Made by a program: the position numbers and the translations under genes. 64,000 nucleotides of DNA, taken from Aquimarina atlantica (GTDB taxonomy: Bacteria; Bacteroidota; Bacteroidia; Flavobacteriales; Flavobacteriaceae). Location of the stretch: positions 186,001 through 250,000 of the forward strand of contig NZ_AQRA01000007.1 of NCBI RefSeq assembly GCF_000626715.1, given 5' to 3'. A model generated the notes under the pieces. The model did no database searches, was not told where the DNA came from, and was given only the letters and a program-made list of their open reading frames with translations. Within the stretch, counting starts at the first letter, position 1. Each line of letters starts with the position of its first letter. This document shows, one piece after another, positions 8,973 through 16,804 of the stretch.

Positions 8973-9485
8973 ATGAACATACAAGATTATATCAGGGATA
9001 TTTCTGACTTTCCCAAACCTGGAATTTTATTTAAAGACATTACTCCTTTATTAGCAAATCACAAAGCTTTGGTAAGTTGTGCAGATCAGCTAGTTGGTTT
9101 ATGCCCAGATGGTGTTAAGATTGATAAGGTAATTGGTATAGAAGCCAGGGGGTTTATTATAGGAAGTATGATTGCAGAACGTTTACAAGCAGGATTTATA
9201 CCTGTTCGTAAAAAAGGAAAGCTACCTTATGATGTAAAATCAAAGAGTTACGGCTTAGAATATGGAGAAGATACATTAGAAATTCATATCGATGCTATCA
9301 AAGCCGGAGAACATGTGCTGATTCATGATGATGTACTGGCCACAGGAGGAACTGCTAAGGCTGTATGTGATTTGGTTAAAGAATTGGGTGGAGTAGTAGT
9401 GCAATGCAATTTTATTATGGAACTCGAATTTCTTAACGGAAAAGATAAACTCGATGTTCCCAGGTCTGCTCTTTTAAAATATTGA
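8973..9485 (+). CDS. apt: adenine phosphoribosyltransferase
   Basis: Purine salvage enzyme: adenine plus PRPP gives AMP and pyrophosphate. The 170-aa product starting at MNIQDYIRD has the normal length for Apt; a longer frame upstream (from 8937) would add 12 unrelated residues, so the 8973 start is preferred. Landmarks are FPKPGILFKDITPLL near the N-terminus, the hood motif IEARGFIIGS, and the PRPP-binding signature VLIHDDVLATGGTAKA. A terminator follows, so the unit is monocistronic. Confidence 0.95.
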   Translation: MNIQDYIRDISDFPKPGILFKDITPLLANHKALVSCADQLVGLCPDGVKIDKVIGIEARGFIIGSMIAERLQAGFIPVRKKGKLPYDVKSKSYGLEYGEDTLEIHIDAIKAGEHVLIHDDVLATGGTAKAVCDLVKELGGVVVQCNFIMELEFLNGKDKLDVPRSALLKY

Positions 9486-9495
9486 TGATAAAAAA

Positions 9496-9520
9496 AAGCC
9501 TTCAAAAAAGATGAAGGCTT
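9496..9520. terminator. bidirectional terminator between apt and the secreted protein gene
   Basis: A 9-bp stem AAGCCTTCA / TGAAGGCTT with a 7-nt A-rich loop, an A-run on the left and TATTTTTTT on the right. It can serve both convergent genes. Confidence 0.75.
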
Positions 9521-9540
9521 ATATTATTTTTTTAAGAAAT

Positions 9541-10353
9541 TTATTTTTTGGTAGTGGCTATAATAGCACCGTCTTTTGCTTTGTCGCCATAAATACTAAT
9601 GGCAGTTTCTGGTTTAAGAAAATCTACTTCGGCTAACTTATCTGATTTTGCAAGTGTATCCAGGGTATTAAAATCAGCTTCTTTTCCGTCAATAATAATT
9701 AATTTTTCAATATCAGGATTGTCTACAAAATTATATCTTTTGGATTTGAAATTTTGAAAATGTGGCATTTGCTGACCGTTAAAAAAGAAATTTCCATCTT
9801 CATCTTCTTCAAAAGTAAAGGATTTCATGATCTGATCCTTTAGTTTTTGTGCATCAAAATGACCTTTATAAAATAAGGAGTCATTCTCTTCATCAAAATC
9901 AAAAACAAAATTATGCTTCTTCATAATGCTGTCCATATCAATTTGTATGTGACTAAAACCCGACTGATTTTTCCATGCGGCAATGTCAAACATACCAGAG
10001 TTTGAGATATACAAATTACCATCTTTATAACCCAATTCTATTTTAGAAATAGGAGTCTTAGAAGATGAGGAGTATTGACTTTTCGAATTTCCTTTTTTAA
10101 GAACAATGCTAAGACTGGTAATCTCTTTTTTATCATTAAATTCTATTTTTTTGATAAGCAATTCGATACCATTTTCTAAAAAGAATGCTTTTAAATCCTC
10201 TAATTCTTTTTCTGAGGTGTCTTTGTTTATTACCGCGGTTATTTCGTTAGGTTGAATATTATCAATTATCAAATCCTTACCAGAGTTTGTTGTAAATGCG
10301 GTTAAGGAGAGCATACCTAGCATGCTGATTCCTATAATGATCCATTTTTTCAT
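9541..10353 (-). CDS. secreted protein related to the M56 periplasmic domain
   Basis: A 270-aa exported protein with signal peptide (residues 1-20, SLTAFTTNSG). Residues about 37-115 (TSEKELEDLKAFFLENGIE..., KKEITSLSIVLKKG) correspond in order and pattern to the periplasmic part of the neighbouring M56 protein (SSKEDLNKVKNTL..., NEITSIKVDISSKKG). The C-terminus AISIYGDKAKDGAIIATTKK matches the short plug-like ending of TonB-linked and M56 proteins (KKYGDKGNNGVIEITTKK). It therefore looks like the sensor region of the M56 protein detached from the protease. Function unknown; a partner or decoy in the same signalling system is inferred. Confidence 0.7.
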   Translation of the reverse strand: MKKWIIIGISMLGMLSLTAFTTNSGKDLIIDNIQPNEITAVINKDTSEKELEDLKAFFLENGIELLIKKIEFNDKKEITSLSIVLKKGNSKSQYSSSSKTPISKIELGYKDGNLYISNSGMFDIAAWKNQSGFSHIQIDMDSIMKKHNFVFDFDEENDSLFYKGHFDAQKLKDQIMKSFTFEEDEDGNFFFNGQQMPHFQNFKSKRYNFVDNPDIEKLIIIDGKEADFNTLDTLAKSDKLAEVDFLKPETAISIYGDKAKDGAIIATTKK

Positions 10354-10461
10354 ACTACATATTTTTGGTTATTTATAGATGATATTACTTCTTCTTTAAT
10401 TACGAAAAAGAGTTGCTAGTGTTGCAAAAAGTAGTATTTTTTTATAGATAAGGCTATGATG

Positions 10462-10614
10462 TTATCCCAAAGCTCTTTTGGTAACATATAGTCGCCATCC
10501 AAATATGAGAAGTTGTAATTTGGATGCTTTAGCAAGGTCCAGACGTTTTTTGGTAAAACTGGGTAGAATTACTTTATTAAGCTTGGCGATAAACGAAAAG
10601 AAATGTTTTTGCAT
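10462..10614 (-). CDS. conserved small basic protein, 50 aa
   Basis: A short gene read on the minus strand from ATG at 10614 to TAA at 10462. The 50-aa product begins MQKHFFSFIAKLNKVILPSF and contains LDLAKASKLQL and FGWRLYVTKRALG. Short proteins of this pattern are, to my recollection, widespread in Flavobacteriaceae and often mislabelled SsrA-binding protein. It is rich in Lys/Arg with a hydrophobic middle. It lies just downstream of the M56 terminator and upstream of the M56-like secreted protein. Role unknown. Confidence 0.6.
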   Translation of the reverse strand: MQKHFFSFIAKLNKVILPSFTKKRLDLAKASKLQLLIFGWRLYVTKRALG

Positions 10615-10630
10615 GGTCAAAAATACAAAA

Positions 10631-10653
10631 AACTCACTTGAAGGAAGTGAGTT
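10631..10653 (-). terminator. terminator of the blaI-M56 operon
   Basis: A 9-bp perfect stem AACTCACTT / AAGTGAGTT with a 5-nt loop, 27 nt beyond the M56 stop. The minus strand continues with TTTTTTGTATTTTT. Confidence 0.75.
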
Positions 10654-10679
10654 TTTTAAAGATTTATTTCTGGATTGGG

Positions 10680-12218
10680 TTAGTTCTTTTTGGTAGTAAT
10701 TTCGATTACCCCGTTGTTTCCTTTATCACCATACTTTTTGATAGCAGATTTTCCTTTAAGGACATTTATCATTTCTATGGTATCAGAATCTAGTTTTTCC
10801 ATTTCTTTTTTGGTTGTTTTTTTTCCATCTATATAAATTAATGGCTCACCGTCTCTATCACCTGTAATGTAAGCAAAGGTTTTGTTGTCATTAGTATGTA
10901 TCTTATAAATGTCTTTGTGATCTCCATTGTTAAAAATGAACTCGTTTTTCTTATCTCCGGAATGGATTTTTATCGTGCTTCCTTTTTTGGTCTTACCATC
11001 TTTATCAACAACCCATACGTAATTAGGACTATTTCCGGATTGACCAATTTCGATTTTACCGGTTTCACTATTGTATATAATAGCAAAAGAATTAATTGGG
11101 GTATCATTTGATATGGCATAGTTGGTCGTTCCTTTTTTAGAAGATATATCTACTTTAATACTTGTAATTTCATTAGCTTCATTTCGTTTAATACCAGAAA
11201 ATTTAACTTCAAGACTGTAGTCATTTTTTAAGGTGTTTTTGACTTTGTTGAGGTCTTCTTTTGAAGAACTTTTGTCGACTATAAATTCAATAATTTTCTC
11301 ACCTTTTTTCTGAAAGATAATATTTTCTGAAGGGTTTTGATTCGTTTTTGTATCCTGTTTGATTCTAACAACTTCCTCGGTATTAAAACTCCATAAAAAT
11401 AGACTTAACAAGGGGAGAATAACAGTGATTTTCCATAACTTCTTACTTTGAGAACTTTGTTTGTTTAACATAATTATTCGTTTTTTGATTAATGATTGAT
11501 AAAAATTATTAGTAATAGTAGAGTAATTATTTGATGATACTCTTAATAGCGTTAATTGATACTCTTTTTTGGATGTTATTTGGTGTATAGCTTCTCGATC
11601 GGCAATAAATTCCAGGTTTTGCTCCAGGTTTTTTTTGTAAAACCAGGCAAAAGGATTTACCCATTGAAATATGAGAAGAAGATTCATGAGTATTAGATCT
11701 AGTGTGTGAAATTGCTGAACATGTATTTTTTCATGTTTTAGAATCATATCTAATTCTTCGGCAGAATGTAATGCAGGATTGTATACAATCGTTTTAAAAA
11801 AAGAAAAAGGAGCAATATCTTGAGTAACTTCTATAAAATTGAAACCATCTTTTTTTACGCCTTGATGATGTGTTAGTAGTTTTTTTAAGGATAGCAGTTG
11901 AAGGCCAAAACGAGATAGAAATATAAGAGCCCCAAGACCATAAAGTATAAACCCAATTAACCACCAGTTTATAGTTTCGGGAATTACATTTTCTGAAGCG
12001 GGCAGATGTGTTTCTGTTACATAAAAAACCGGGTTTTTAATGAACTTAATAGTTGTAAACTCTACGAATGGCAATAGTATAGAAGTGATGATGCCAACCA
12101 ATAAAAAATGCCTGTTTATTGTAAAAAAGGTATCTTTTCTAAGCAGCAAAAAATAAACTCCGTAAAATATCGAAAGTAAAATACTGGCTTTAAAAAGATA
12201 AATTAAGAAGGTTTCCAT
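10680..12218 (-). CDS. M56 family metallopeptidase, BlaR1/MecR1-like sensor
   Basis: A 512-aa membrane signal transducer. Several N-terminal helices precede the cytoplasmic zinc protease site HEKIH (in LKHEKIHVQQFHTLD) with the downstream glutamate of NLEFIADREA. A further helix near residue 265 (KITVILPLLSLFLW) leads to a C-terminal extracytoplasmic region of about 230 residues that ends in KKYGDKGNNGVIEITTKKN, a TonB-plug-like tail instead of the penicillin-binding domain of true BlaR1. In the family, activated protease cleaves the cognate BlaI-type repressor, here encoded 3 nt upstream. The ligand is unknown; beta-lactam sensing should not be assumed. Confidence 0.88.
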   Translation of the reverse strand: METFLIYLFKASILLSIFYGVYFLLLRKDTFFTINRHFLLVGIITSILLPFVEFTTIKFIKNPVFYVTETHLPASENVIPETINWWLIGFILYGLGALIFLSRFGLQLLSLKKLLTHHQGVKKDGFNFIEVTQDIAPFSFFKTIVYNPALHSAEELDMILKHEKIHVQQFHTLDLILMNLLLIFQWVNPFAWFYKKNLEQNLEFIADREAIHQITSKKEYQLTLLRVSSNNYSTITNNFYQSLIKKRIIMLNKQSSQSKKLWKITVILPLLSLFLWSFNTEEVVRIKQDTKTNQNPSENIIFQKKGEKIIEFIVDKSSSKEDLNKVKNTLKNDYSLEVKFSGIKRNEANEITSIKVDISSKKGTTNYAISNDTPINSFAIIYNSETGKIEIGQSGNSPNYVWVVDKDGKTKKGSTIKIHSGDKKNEFIFNNGDHKDIYKIHTNDNKTFAYITGDRDGEPLIYIDGKKTTKKEMEKLDSDTIEMINVLKGKSAIKKYGDKGNNGVIEITTKKN

Positions 12219-12221
12219 AGC

Positions 12222-12578
12222 TTATTTTTCTTTTTCTATTACTTTTAAAATCTCTCTTAACTCATCTGCAGTTATTTTCTCTTCTTTGGCAAAAAAGGAA
12301 ACCATATTTTTATAAGAGTCATTAAAATATTGTTTCATGGCTTTACTTACAAACTTGCTACGATACTCTTCTTTTGTAATAATAGGGAAGTATTGATGTG
12401 TTTTTCCATAAGCTTGATGACCAACATACTTTTTATCCTCAAGATTGCGTATGATTGTAGATACAGTATTGTAATGTACAGCATGGTTTAATTCGGCCTG
12501 AACCTCTTTTGCAAAAGCTTTTTTTAGTTTCCATAATGCCTGCATGATTTCTTCTTCTTTATTCGTAAGTTTTTCCAT
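12222..12578 (-). CDS. BlaI/MecI/CopY family repressor
   Basis: A 118-aa winged-helix repressor. It opens with the family pattern MEKLTNKEEEIMQALWKLKKAF, has the recognition region HYNTVSTIIRNLEDKKYVGH, and a C-terminal dimerisation helix set (AMKQYFNDSYKNMVSFF). It is the first gene of an operon with the M56 protease, the standard repressor-antirepressor arrangement. Three AACTA/TAGTT dyads cover its promoter, which fits autorepression. Confidence 0.92.
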   Translation of the reverse strand: MEKLTNKEEEIMQALWKLKKAFAKEVQAELNHAVHYNTVSTIIRNLEDKKYVGHQAYGKTHQYFPIITKEEYRSKFVSKAMKQYFNDSYKNMVSFFAKEEKITADELREILKVIEKEK

Positions 12579-12598
12579 AGGAGAGTATTAATAATGAT

Positions 12599-12629
12599 CA
12601 AAAGTATAACTATAGTTTTAGTTTTACAA
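12599..12629 (-). promoter_or_regulatory. promoter of the blaI-M56 operon
   Basis: On the minus strand TTG (12627-12629), 20-nt spacer, then TACTTTTG (12599-12606). The predicted start is near 12593, about 15 nt before the blaI start codon. Confidence 0.7.
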
Positions 12630-12663
12630 CTATTTTTATAGTTATTTAACTATTTAAGTAGTT
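12608..12663. promoter_or_regulatory. three AACTA/TAGTT dyad operators (probable BlaI sites)
   Basis: Three inverted repeats of the same half-site: AACTATAGTT at 12608-12617 (no spacer), AACTATTTTTATAGTT at 12628-12643 and AACTATTTAAGTAGTT at 12648-12663 (6-nt spacer between 5-bp half-sites). Centres are 23 and 20 bp apart, so they lie on nearly the same face of the helix. The first is inside the -7/-33 spacer and the second overlaps the -33 TTG. The assignment to the adjacent BlaI-type repressor is by position. Confidence 0.7.
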
Positions 12664-12747
12664 GTTAAGAAGAAAGCAGATAAAATTTTCACACCAAATA
12701 GAGTATAGAAATGCTTTGTTGTAGCGACTTTTTTGTTTTATGTAAAC

Positions 12748-12762
12748 TACTGTATTACAGTA
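12748..12762. promoter_or_regulatory. perfect palindrome upstream of the first M57 gene
   Basis: TACTGTATTACAGTA is a perfect 7-bp dyad around a central T, 109 bp before the M57 start and 85 bp beyond the last BlaI-type dyad. Likely a protein-binding site of unknown partner. Confidence 0.45.
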
Positions 12763-12870
12763 ATAAAAATGTGACTTATCATCAATTTGTTGATAAATTT
12801 TTTTTTCGTTCAGTAAATGAAATGTTAAATTTATCACAACAAAAACACACAAACTTAACTTTTATTTAAA

Positions 12871-13731
12871 ATGAGAAGAATCAAATCTTTAGTGATAGCC
12901 ACTGCAATGGCTATTGCGCTAACGCTACTGTCTTGCGATAAAGATCAGGTTACGATTCCTGTAGAAGAGTCCTCTTTAGTTGTTGAAAAAGATGTTTTAA
13001 GCAAAATTACATCATTACATTTTAATCCCAACGGGATAAAAAAGGTAATGATAAATGATATAGACGGTACCCAAAAAGCAATGTATCTTGTTGAAGATGA
13101 CATCATGTTGTCAAAATCTCAAATAATGGATATGGGACTTCATGGGGGGATTCAAAACAAACAGTATAGAACCAATAATTTGGTGACATCGACTAATGTT
13201 ATTCGTGTAGTGGGGTACACAGGTAATAATCAGTATGGATTAAGTGCTACAGCACAGACAGGTTTGCAATATGCGGTTAATAATTACAATAATGAAAATC
13301 TTAGTATTAGATTCATATTATCTTTTGGGACAAGCTGGCGAGCTAATGATATTCTGGTATATGTAGATAATAGTATAAACCCGGATCCAAACAGATCTGC
13401 GGGGATTGCAGGTTTTCCTAGTAATGGATACCCTTTTACAAGGGTTAGAATTAATAACGGAGCTAATTTAACGCAAACAAATCAGCAACTAGAACATTTA
13501 CTAGCGCACGAAATTGGTCACTGTATAGGATTAAGGCATACAGATTGGAATACCAGAAAAACATGTGGAGAAAATAGTAATGAAGGAGTAAGCAATAATG
13601 GTCTTGTATATATCCCGGGAACAGCTGGTCCTGGTGGTGATCCAAATTCTATAATGAATGCTTGTTATCCTGCTAATACCGATGGCGAATGGAGTAATCT
13701 GGATAGAGTAGCATTAAACTACCTATACTGA
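12871..13731 (+). CDS. M57-family zinc metalloprotease lipoprotein (paralogue 1)
   Basis: A 286-aa exported protease. An SPII signal peptide ends with LLSC (Cys22). The catalytic motif HEIGHCIGLRH fits the metzincin zinc signature HExxHxxGxxH, and the later SIMNACY supplies the Met-turn. These are features of peptidase family M57 (dual-action HEIGH metallopeptidases) of Bacteroidetes. It is closely similar over its full length to the product at 16805-17665, with the long shared run NVIRVVGYTGNNQ(Y/F)GLSATAQ. A two-component system lies between the two. Substrate unknown; a secreted or surface digestive role is inferred. Confidence 0.88.
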   Translation: MRRIKSLVIATAMAIALTLLSCDKDQVTIPVEESSLVVEKDVLSKITSLHFNPNGIKKVMINDIDGTQKAMYLVEDDIMLSKSQIMDMGLHGGIQNKQYRTNNLVTSTNVIRVVGYTGNNQYGLSATAQTGLQYAVNNYNNENLSIRFILSFGTSWRANDILVYVDNSINPDPNRSAGIAGFPSNGYPFTRVRINNGANLTQTNQQLEHLLAHEIGHCIGLRHTDWNTRKTCGENSNEGVSNNGLVYIPGTAGPGGDPNSIMNACYPANTDGEWSNLDRVALNYLY

Positions 13732-13762
13732 TTTGGTAGTCGAAAGTATATTTAGATATAGA

Positions 13763-13790
13763 TAAAAGACTGCCAAAAGGCGGTCTTTTA
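13763..13790. terminator. terminator between convergent M57 and LytTR genes
   Basis: A 12-bp stem TAAAAGACTGCC / GGCGGTCTTTTA with one G-U and a 4-nt loop, U-rich on both strands. Confidence 0.75.
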
Positions 13791-13835
13791 TTATTTTATA
13801 ATAGCTGCAGTACGATATAAGTAACAGGAATATTT

Positions 13836-14585
13836 CTAGATGCGTTTAAGAAGTTCTCGTTTCTTATCCCTGGAAATAGATAGTGTTTTACCATCACTCA
13901 TTACAATATGTCCCCCATCATCATTACTTAATAATTTGAGGTAATGAATATTAATAAGATTAGATTTATGGATCCTGAAAAAATTGGGCTGTATTAACTT
14001 TTCTTCAAAAAACTTAAGATTTTTTGATACGACCATCTGTGGTTGATTATTAAGAATTATAGAGGTGTAGTTGCCCTCTGCAATACAATACATAATATCT
14101 TCAATTTTGATAACATGTAACCCCCTGGCGTCTGATAATGTGATCTGTGGAGATTCTCTTAAATTGTACAAAGTTTTTAAGTTTTCTTCTACACTGCTTT
14201 TAGAAGCAGCTTCTTTATTTATATATTGAGTTACCTTATTAACAGCTTCTTTAAGTTTTATAGGATCTACAGGCTTTAAAAGATAATCAATAGCATCATA
14301 CTTGTATCCTTTTAATGCATATTCATCATGCGCAGATATAAAAATTATTTTGAAATCCATAAGTTCATGACTAGGGATCATATCAAAAATAGTACTGTTT
14401 CCTAACTGAATATCTAAAAACACAATATCTGGATTAAATTCTTTGAAAAGTTTTTTCATTGATGTTTTGTCCCATCCTTCGCCAATTACTTCTACTTCTG
14501 GGCAATAGTTTTGTAATAGAACTTTTAAGCTGTTTCTAGCCATTTTTTCATCATCTATAATGATGCATTTAAGTGATGTACTCAT
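13836..14585 (-). CDS. LytTR-family response regulator
   Basis: A 249-aa two-component regulator. The receiver domain (residues about 5-120) carries the acidic pair IIDDE, the phosphoacceptor Asp in PDIVFLDIQLG, and the Lys of YLLKPVDP. The C-terminal LytTR DNA-binding domain follows (about 150-249: HVIKIEDIMYCIAEGNYT, FRIHKSNLINIHYL). It is 6 nt downstream of the cognate TPR histidine kinase, so they form an operon. LytTR proteins bind pairs of imperfect 9-bp direct repeats; a three-copy array matching that consensus lies at 16685-16735. Confidence 0.92.
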   Translation of the reverse strand: MSTSLKCIIIDDEKMARNSLKVLLQNYCPEVEVIGEGWDKTSMKKLFKEFNPDIVFLDIQLGNSTIFDMIPSHELMDFKIIFISAHDEYALKGYKYDAIDYLLKPVDPIKLKEAVNKVTQYINKEAASKSSVEENLKTLYNLRESPQITLSDARGLHVIKIEDIMYCIAEGNYTSIILNNQPQMVVSKNLKFFEEKLIQPNFFRIHKSNLINIHYLKLLSNDDGGHIVMSDGKTLSISRDKKRELLKRI

Positions 14586-14591
14586 AAACTA

Positions 14592-16466
14592 TTAATTTAT
14601 AATTGGTAGATTAACGGTAACTCTGGTACCTCTTGATTTTTTATTATCATCCAACAAATCTGTAATTTTCATAGACGTTTTTTTGTATCCTACCTTTCTA
14701 AGAAGCTTTATTCTTTCTGCCGTATTTCCTGATGCAATCGATAAATTGGTCGATTTTTTTGATTTTTTATTTAGTTTGGCAGATTTTTTTCTGCCAATAC
14801 CATTATCCTCGATAATGCATTGTATGCTATTTTTCTTTTTTTGAAATGATAGCTTCAGTATTTTTTTGTTTTTAGAACTTAATCCGTGTATAACAGCATT
14901 TTCGAGATGCGGTTGAATAATCATAGAAGGGATTTTAGGATTAAGCTCAATTAAATTTTCGTCAATTGTTAGGTTTAACTCAAATTGATCTTCAAATCGT
15001 TTGTTTTCTAGAGTTATATAAGTCTTGATAATCTCTAATTCTTCCTTAAAACTAATATATAGACTATCTGAGTTCGATAATATTTTTCGGATTAGTTGAG
15101 AAAGTTCTCTCATATGTTCACTGGCCTCGAACTTATCTTTTTGAAGAATATAACTCTGTAATGTATTAAATGAGTTAAATAAGAAATGCGGATTCATTAT
15201 TGATCGCAATGATTTTAATCTAACCAAGCTAATTTCTTCGTTGAGTTGTGATATTTTTAACCTGCTTTTTTGATAAATAGTTAAAAAAAACAAGATGCAA
15301 ATTATAGTAATAACTCCCGAACTTAAGGCGAGAATTTTACTATTGTAAACTTGTTTGTTTGTCTTTTGATTTTTCTTCTCCAGGTTAGTAATTAGTTCAT
15401 TTTTTTCGGTTAGTATTTTATTATACTCTGATCTTGCAATCTCTTTTTTAAGATTATGTTCGTTAAATTTTTTAAGATAGTTTTCTTTGGCTCTTAAGTA
15501 ATGAATTGCCTTTTTTAATTCTCCTTTGATTTCATAAATCTCAGCCAGATCATTTAAACTCATTATATTAGAAGGGGGGTAGGCATTCTCTGTATAACTT
15601 ATAGATTTCTTGTAATAATCAATAGCCTTGTCTAGGTGACCTAGCTTATAATTTAATTCTCCTACTGTGTTAAAGAAAAATGATCCAAACTGTTCTTTTT
15701 TGCTGTCCGTAATATTATTTAGATCAATGTATTTATCAATAATTCTTGAAGCTTCTTTTAATTTATTCTGTTTGATATAACCATAAGCAACATTATTTGC
15801 AGCTATTTCGAGAGAACTATTACGATCTGGTTTTTTTTCAAGAATGCGTATGGCTTGATTAGAAAAATAGGCCATCGAATCTGGGTTTGTTTTTTCGAAT
15901 GTAGAAGAAATATTTAGAAGCGAAATAGCCATCCTGTACTCTTCATTTGGTTTAATATACTTAAACGAAGTCTTAAAATTTTCCCTGGCAATCTCTGGTT
16001 CTAACAATTCATTGAATAATGTTCCTTGATTAATTAGAATGTGCCATTTAAATGGTTCTTTTTCCGTGGCATTAGAAAGGTTTATAGCTGTATTGTAGTA
16101 CTCTAGAGCTTGCGAATATTGATCATTTTTTTGCATTTGCCAGGCTAGCATGGCGTATACTTCTATACGACAATTAATATTGTCGTTATCAGTGCAATAC
16201 TCTAATAAATCAAATAGTTCATCTGTGTCGGTATTTTTTGATTGATTATATGTATAGAATCTTAATAAAGATAGGTCACTTTTGATAATGCTATCTTTAT
16301 GATTTAACTGCCTTGCCTGTTCTTGCTTTTGTTTAAGATGTATAAGAATTGAATCCTGAACTCTTTTTTCTTGATCAATTACTGTTGTGTCTTTTGCAGA
16401 AATTGATGCAATAGAGAGTAATCGGAATAGAAAAAACAATATGATGATATATCTGTTTGCTGTCAT
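14592..16466 (-). CDS. TPR-containing LytS/YehU-type sensor histidine kinase
   Basis: A 624-aa sensor kinase. After a signal-anchor (residues 1-25) come tetratricopeptide repeats (about 80-350) in the periplasm, a coiled coil, one transmembrane helix (about 377-397, ILALSSGVITIICILFF), and the His_kinase domain with phosphoacceptor His in MNPHFLFNSFNTLQ, then an HATPase domain (IQPHLENAVIHGL, EDNGIGRKKS). Periplasmic TPR kinases of this type are common in Bacteroidetes. It precedes the LytTR regulator by 6 nt. Confidence 0.92.
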   Translation of the reverse strand: MTANRYIIILFFLFRLLSIASISAKDTTVIDQEKRVQDSILIHLKQKQEQARQLNHKDSIIKSDLSLLRFYTYNQSKNTDTDELFDLLEYCTDNDNINCRIEVYAMLAWQMQKNDQYSQALEYYNTAINLSNATEKEPFKWHILINQGTLFNELLEPEIARENFKTSFKYIKPNEEYRMAISLLNISSTFEKTNPDSMAYFSNQAIRILEKKPDRNSSLEIAANNVAYGYIKQNKLKEASRIIDKYIDLNNITDSKKEQFGSFFFNTVGELNYKLGHLDKAIDYYKKSISYTENAYPPSNIMSLNDLAEIYEIKGELKKAIHYLRAKENYLKKFNEHNLKKEIARSEYNKILTEKNELITNLEKKNQKTNKQVYNSKILALSSGVITIICILFFLTIYQKSRLKISQLNEEISLVRLKSLRSIMNPHFLFNSFNTLQSYILQKDKFEASEHMRELSQLIRKILSNSDSLYISFKEELEIIKTYITLENKRFEDQFELNLTIDENLIELNPKIPSMIIQPHLENAVIHGLSSKNKKILKLSFQKKKNSIQCIIEDNGIGRKKSAKLNKKSKKSTNLSIASGNTAERIKLLRKVGYKKTSMKITDLLDDNKKSRGTRVTVNLPIIN

Positions 16467-16804
16467 ATCTGTAATATATGATAAGTAAAATTACGAAACT
16501 AATAAAGTTATGCCGTATGTGTTGCAATTTTATTGTTTGTAAAAAAAAATGAATGACAACTTGCGCAAATAAGCACAGCATTGGAGAGCTAAGTTGTAAA
16601 GCATTCTATCCTGTTAATATCAGGTAAAATGATACTTATCAAGGTGTTGTTGTGTTTTTAACGTTAACAAAATACGGGTTTATTACTGTTTATTGCTAAA
16701 AAATAACCGTTTATGTAAAGAAATCAACAGTTCATGTAGTACAATTAAATTTTAAGATAATTTAAGAATATATTGTTAAAGTTTTAACACATAATACAAA
16801 CTCA
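16467..16804. other. divergent regulatory region between the TPR kinase and the second M57 gene
   Basis: No gene is visible. The stretch holds the palindrome TTAACGTTAA at 16658-16667 and the direct-repeat array listed next. The repeats are about 70 bp from the M57 start and about 220 bp from the kinase start. Confidence 0.5.
16685..16735 (+). promoter_or_regulatory. three phased direct repeats, probable LytTR binding array
   Basis: ACTGTTTAT (16685-16693), ACCGTTTAT (16706-16714) and ACAGTTCAT (16727-16735) recur with exact 21-bp period and 12-nt spacers. The second and third fit the published LytTR half-site pattern [TA][AC][CA]GTTN[AG][TG] with its 12-13 nt spacing; the first has one mismatch. 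The array is upstream of the second M57 protease and beside a LytTR regulator gene. Confidence 0.65.

Noticed and set aside
10478-10696. 72-aa plus-strand frame
   Set aside because: Lies opposite the better-supported 50-aa minus-strand gene and runs through a terminator.
10680-12578. Beta-lactam resistance locus
   Set aside because: The M56 protein lacks a penicillin-binding sensor domain and no beta-lactamase is nearby, so only the regulatory family is claimed.
12646-12852. 68-aa minus-strand frame between blaI and the M57 gene
   Set aside because: Overlaps operator dyads and a palindrome, and its composition is not protein-like.
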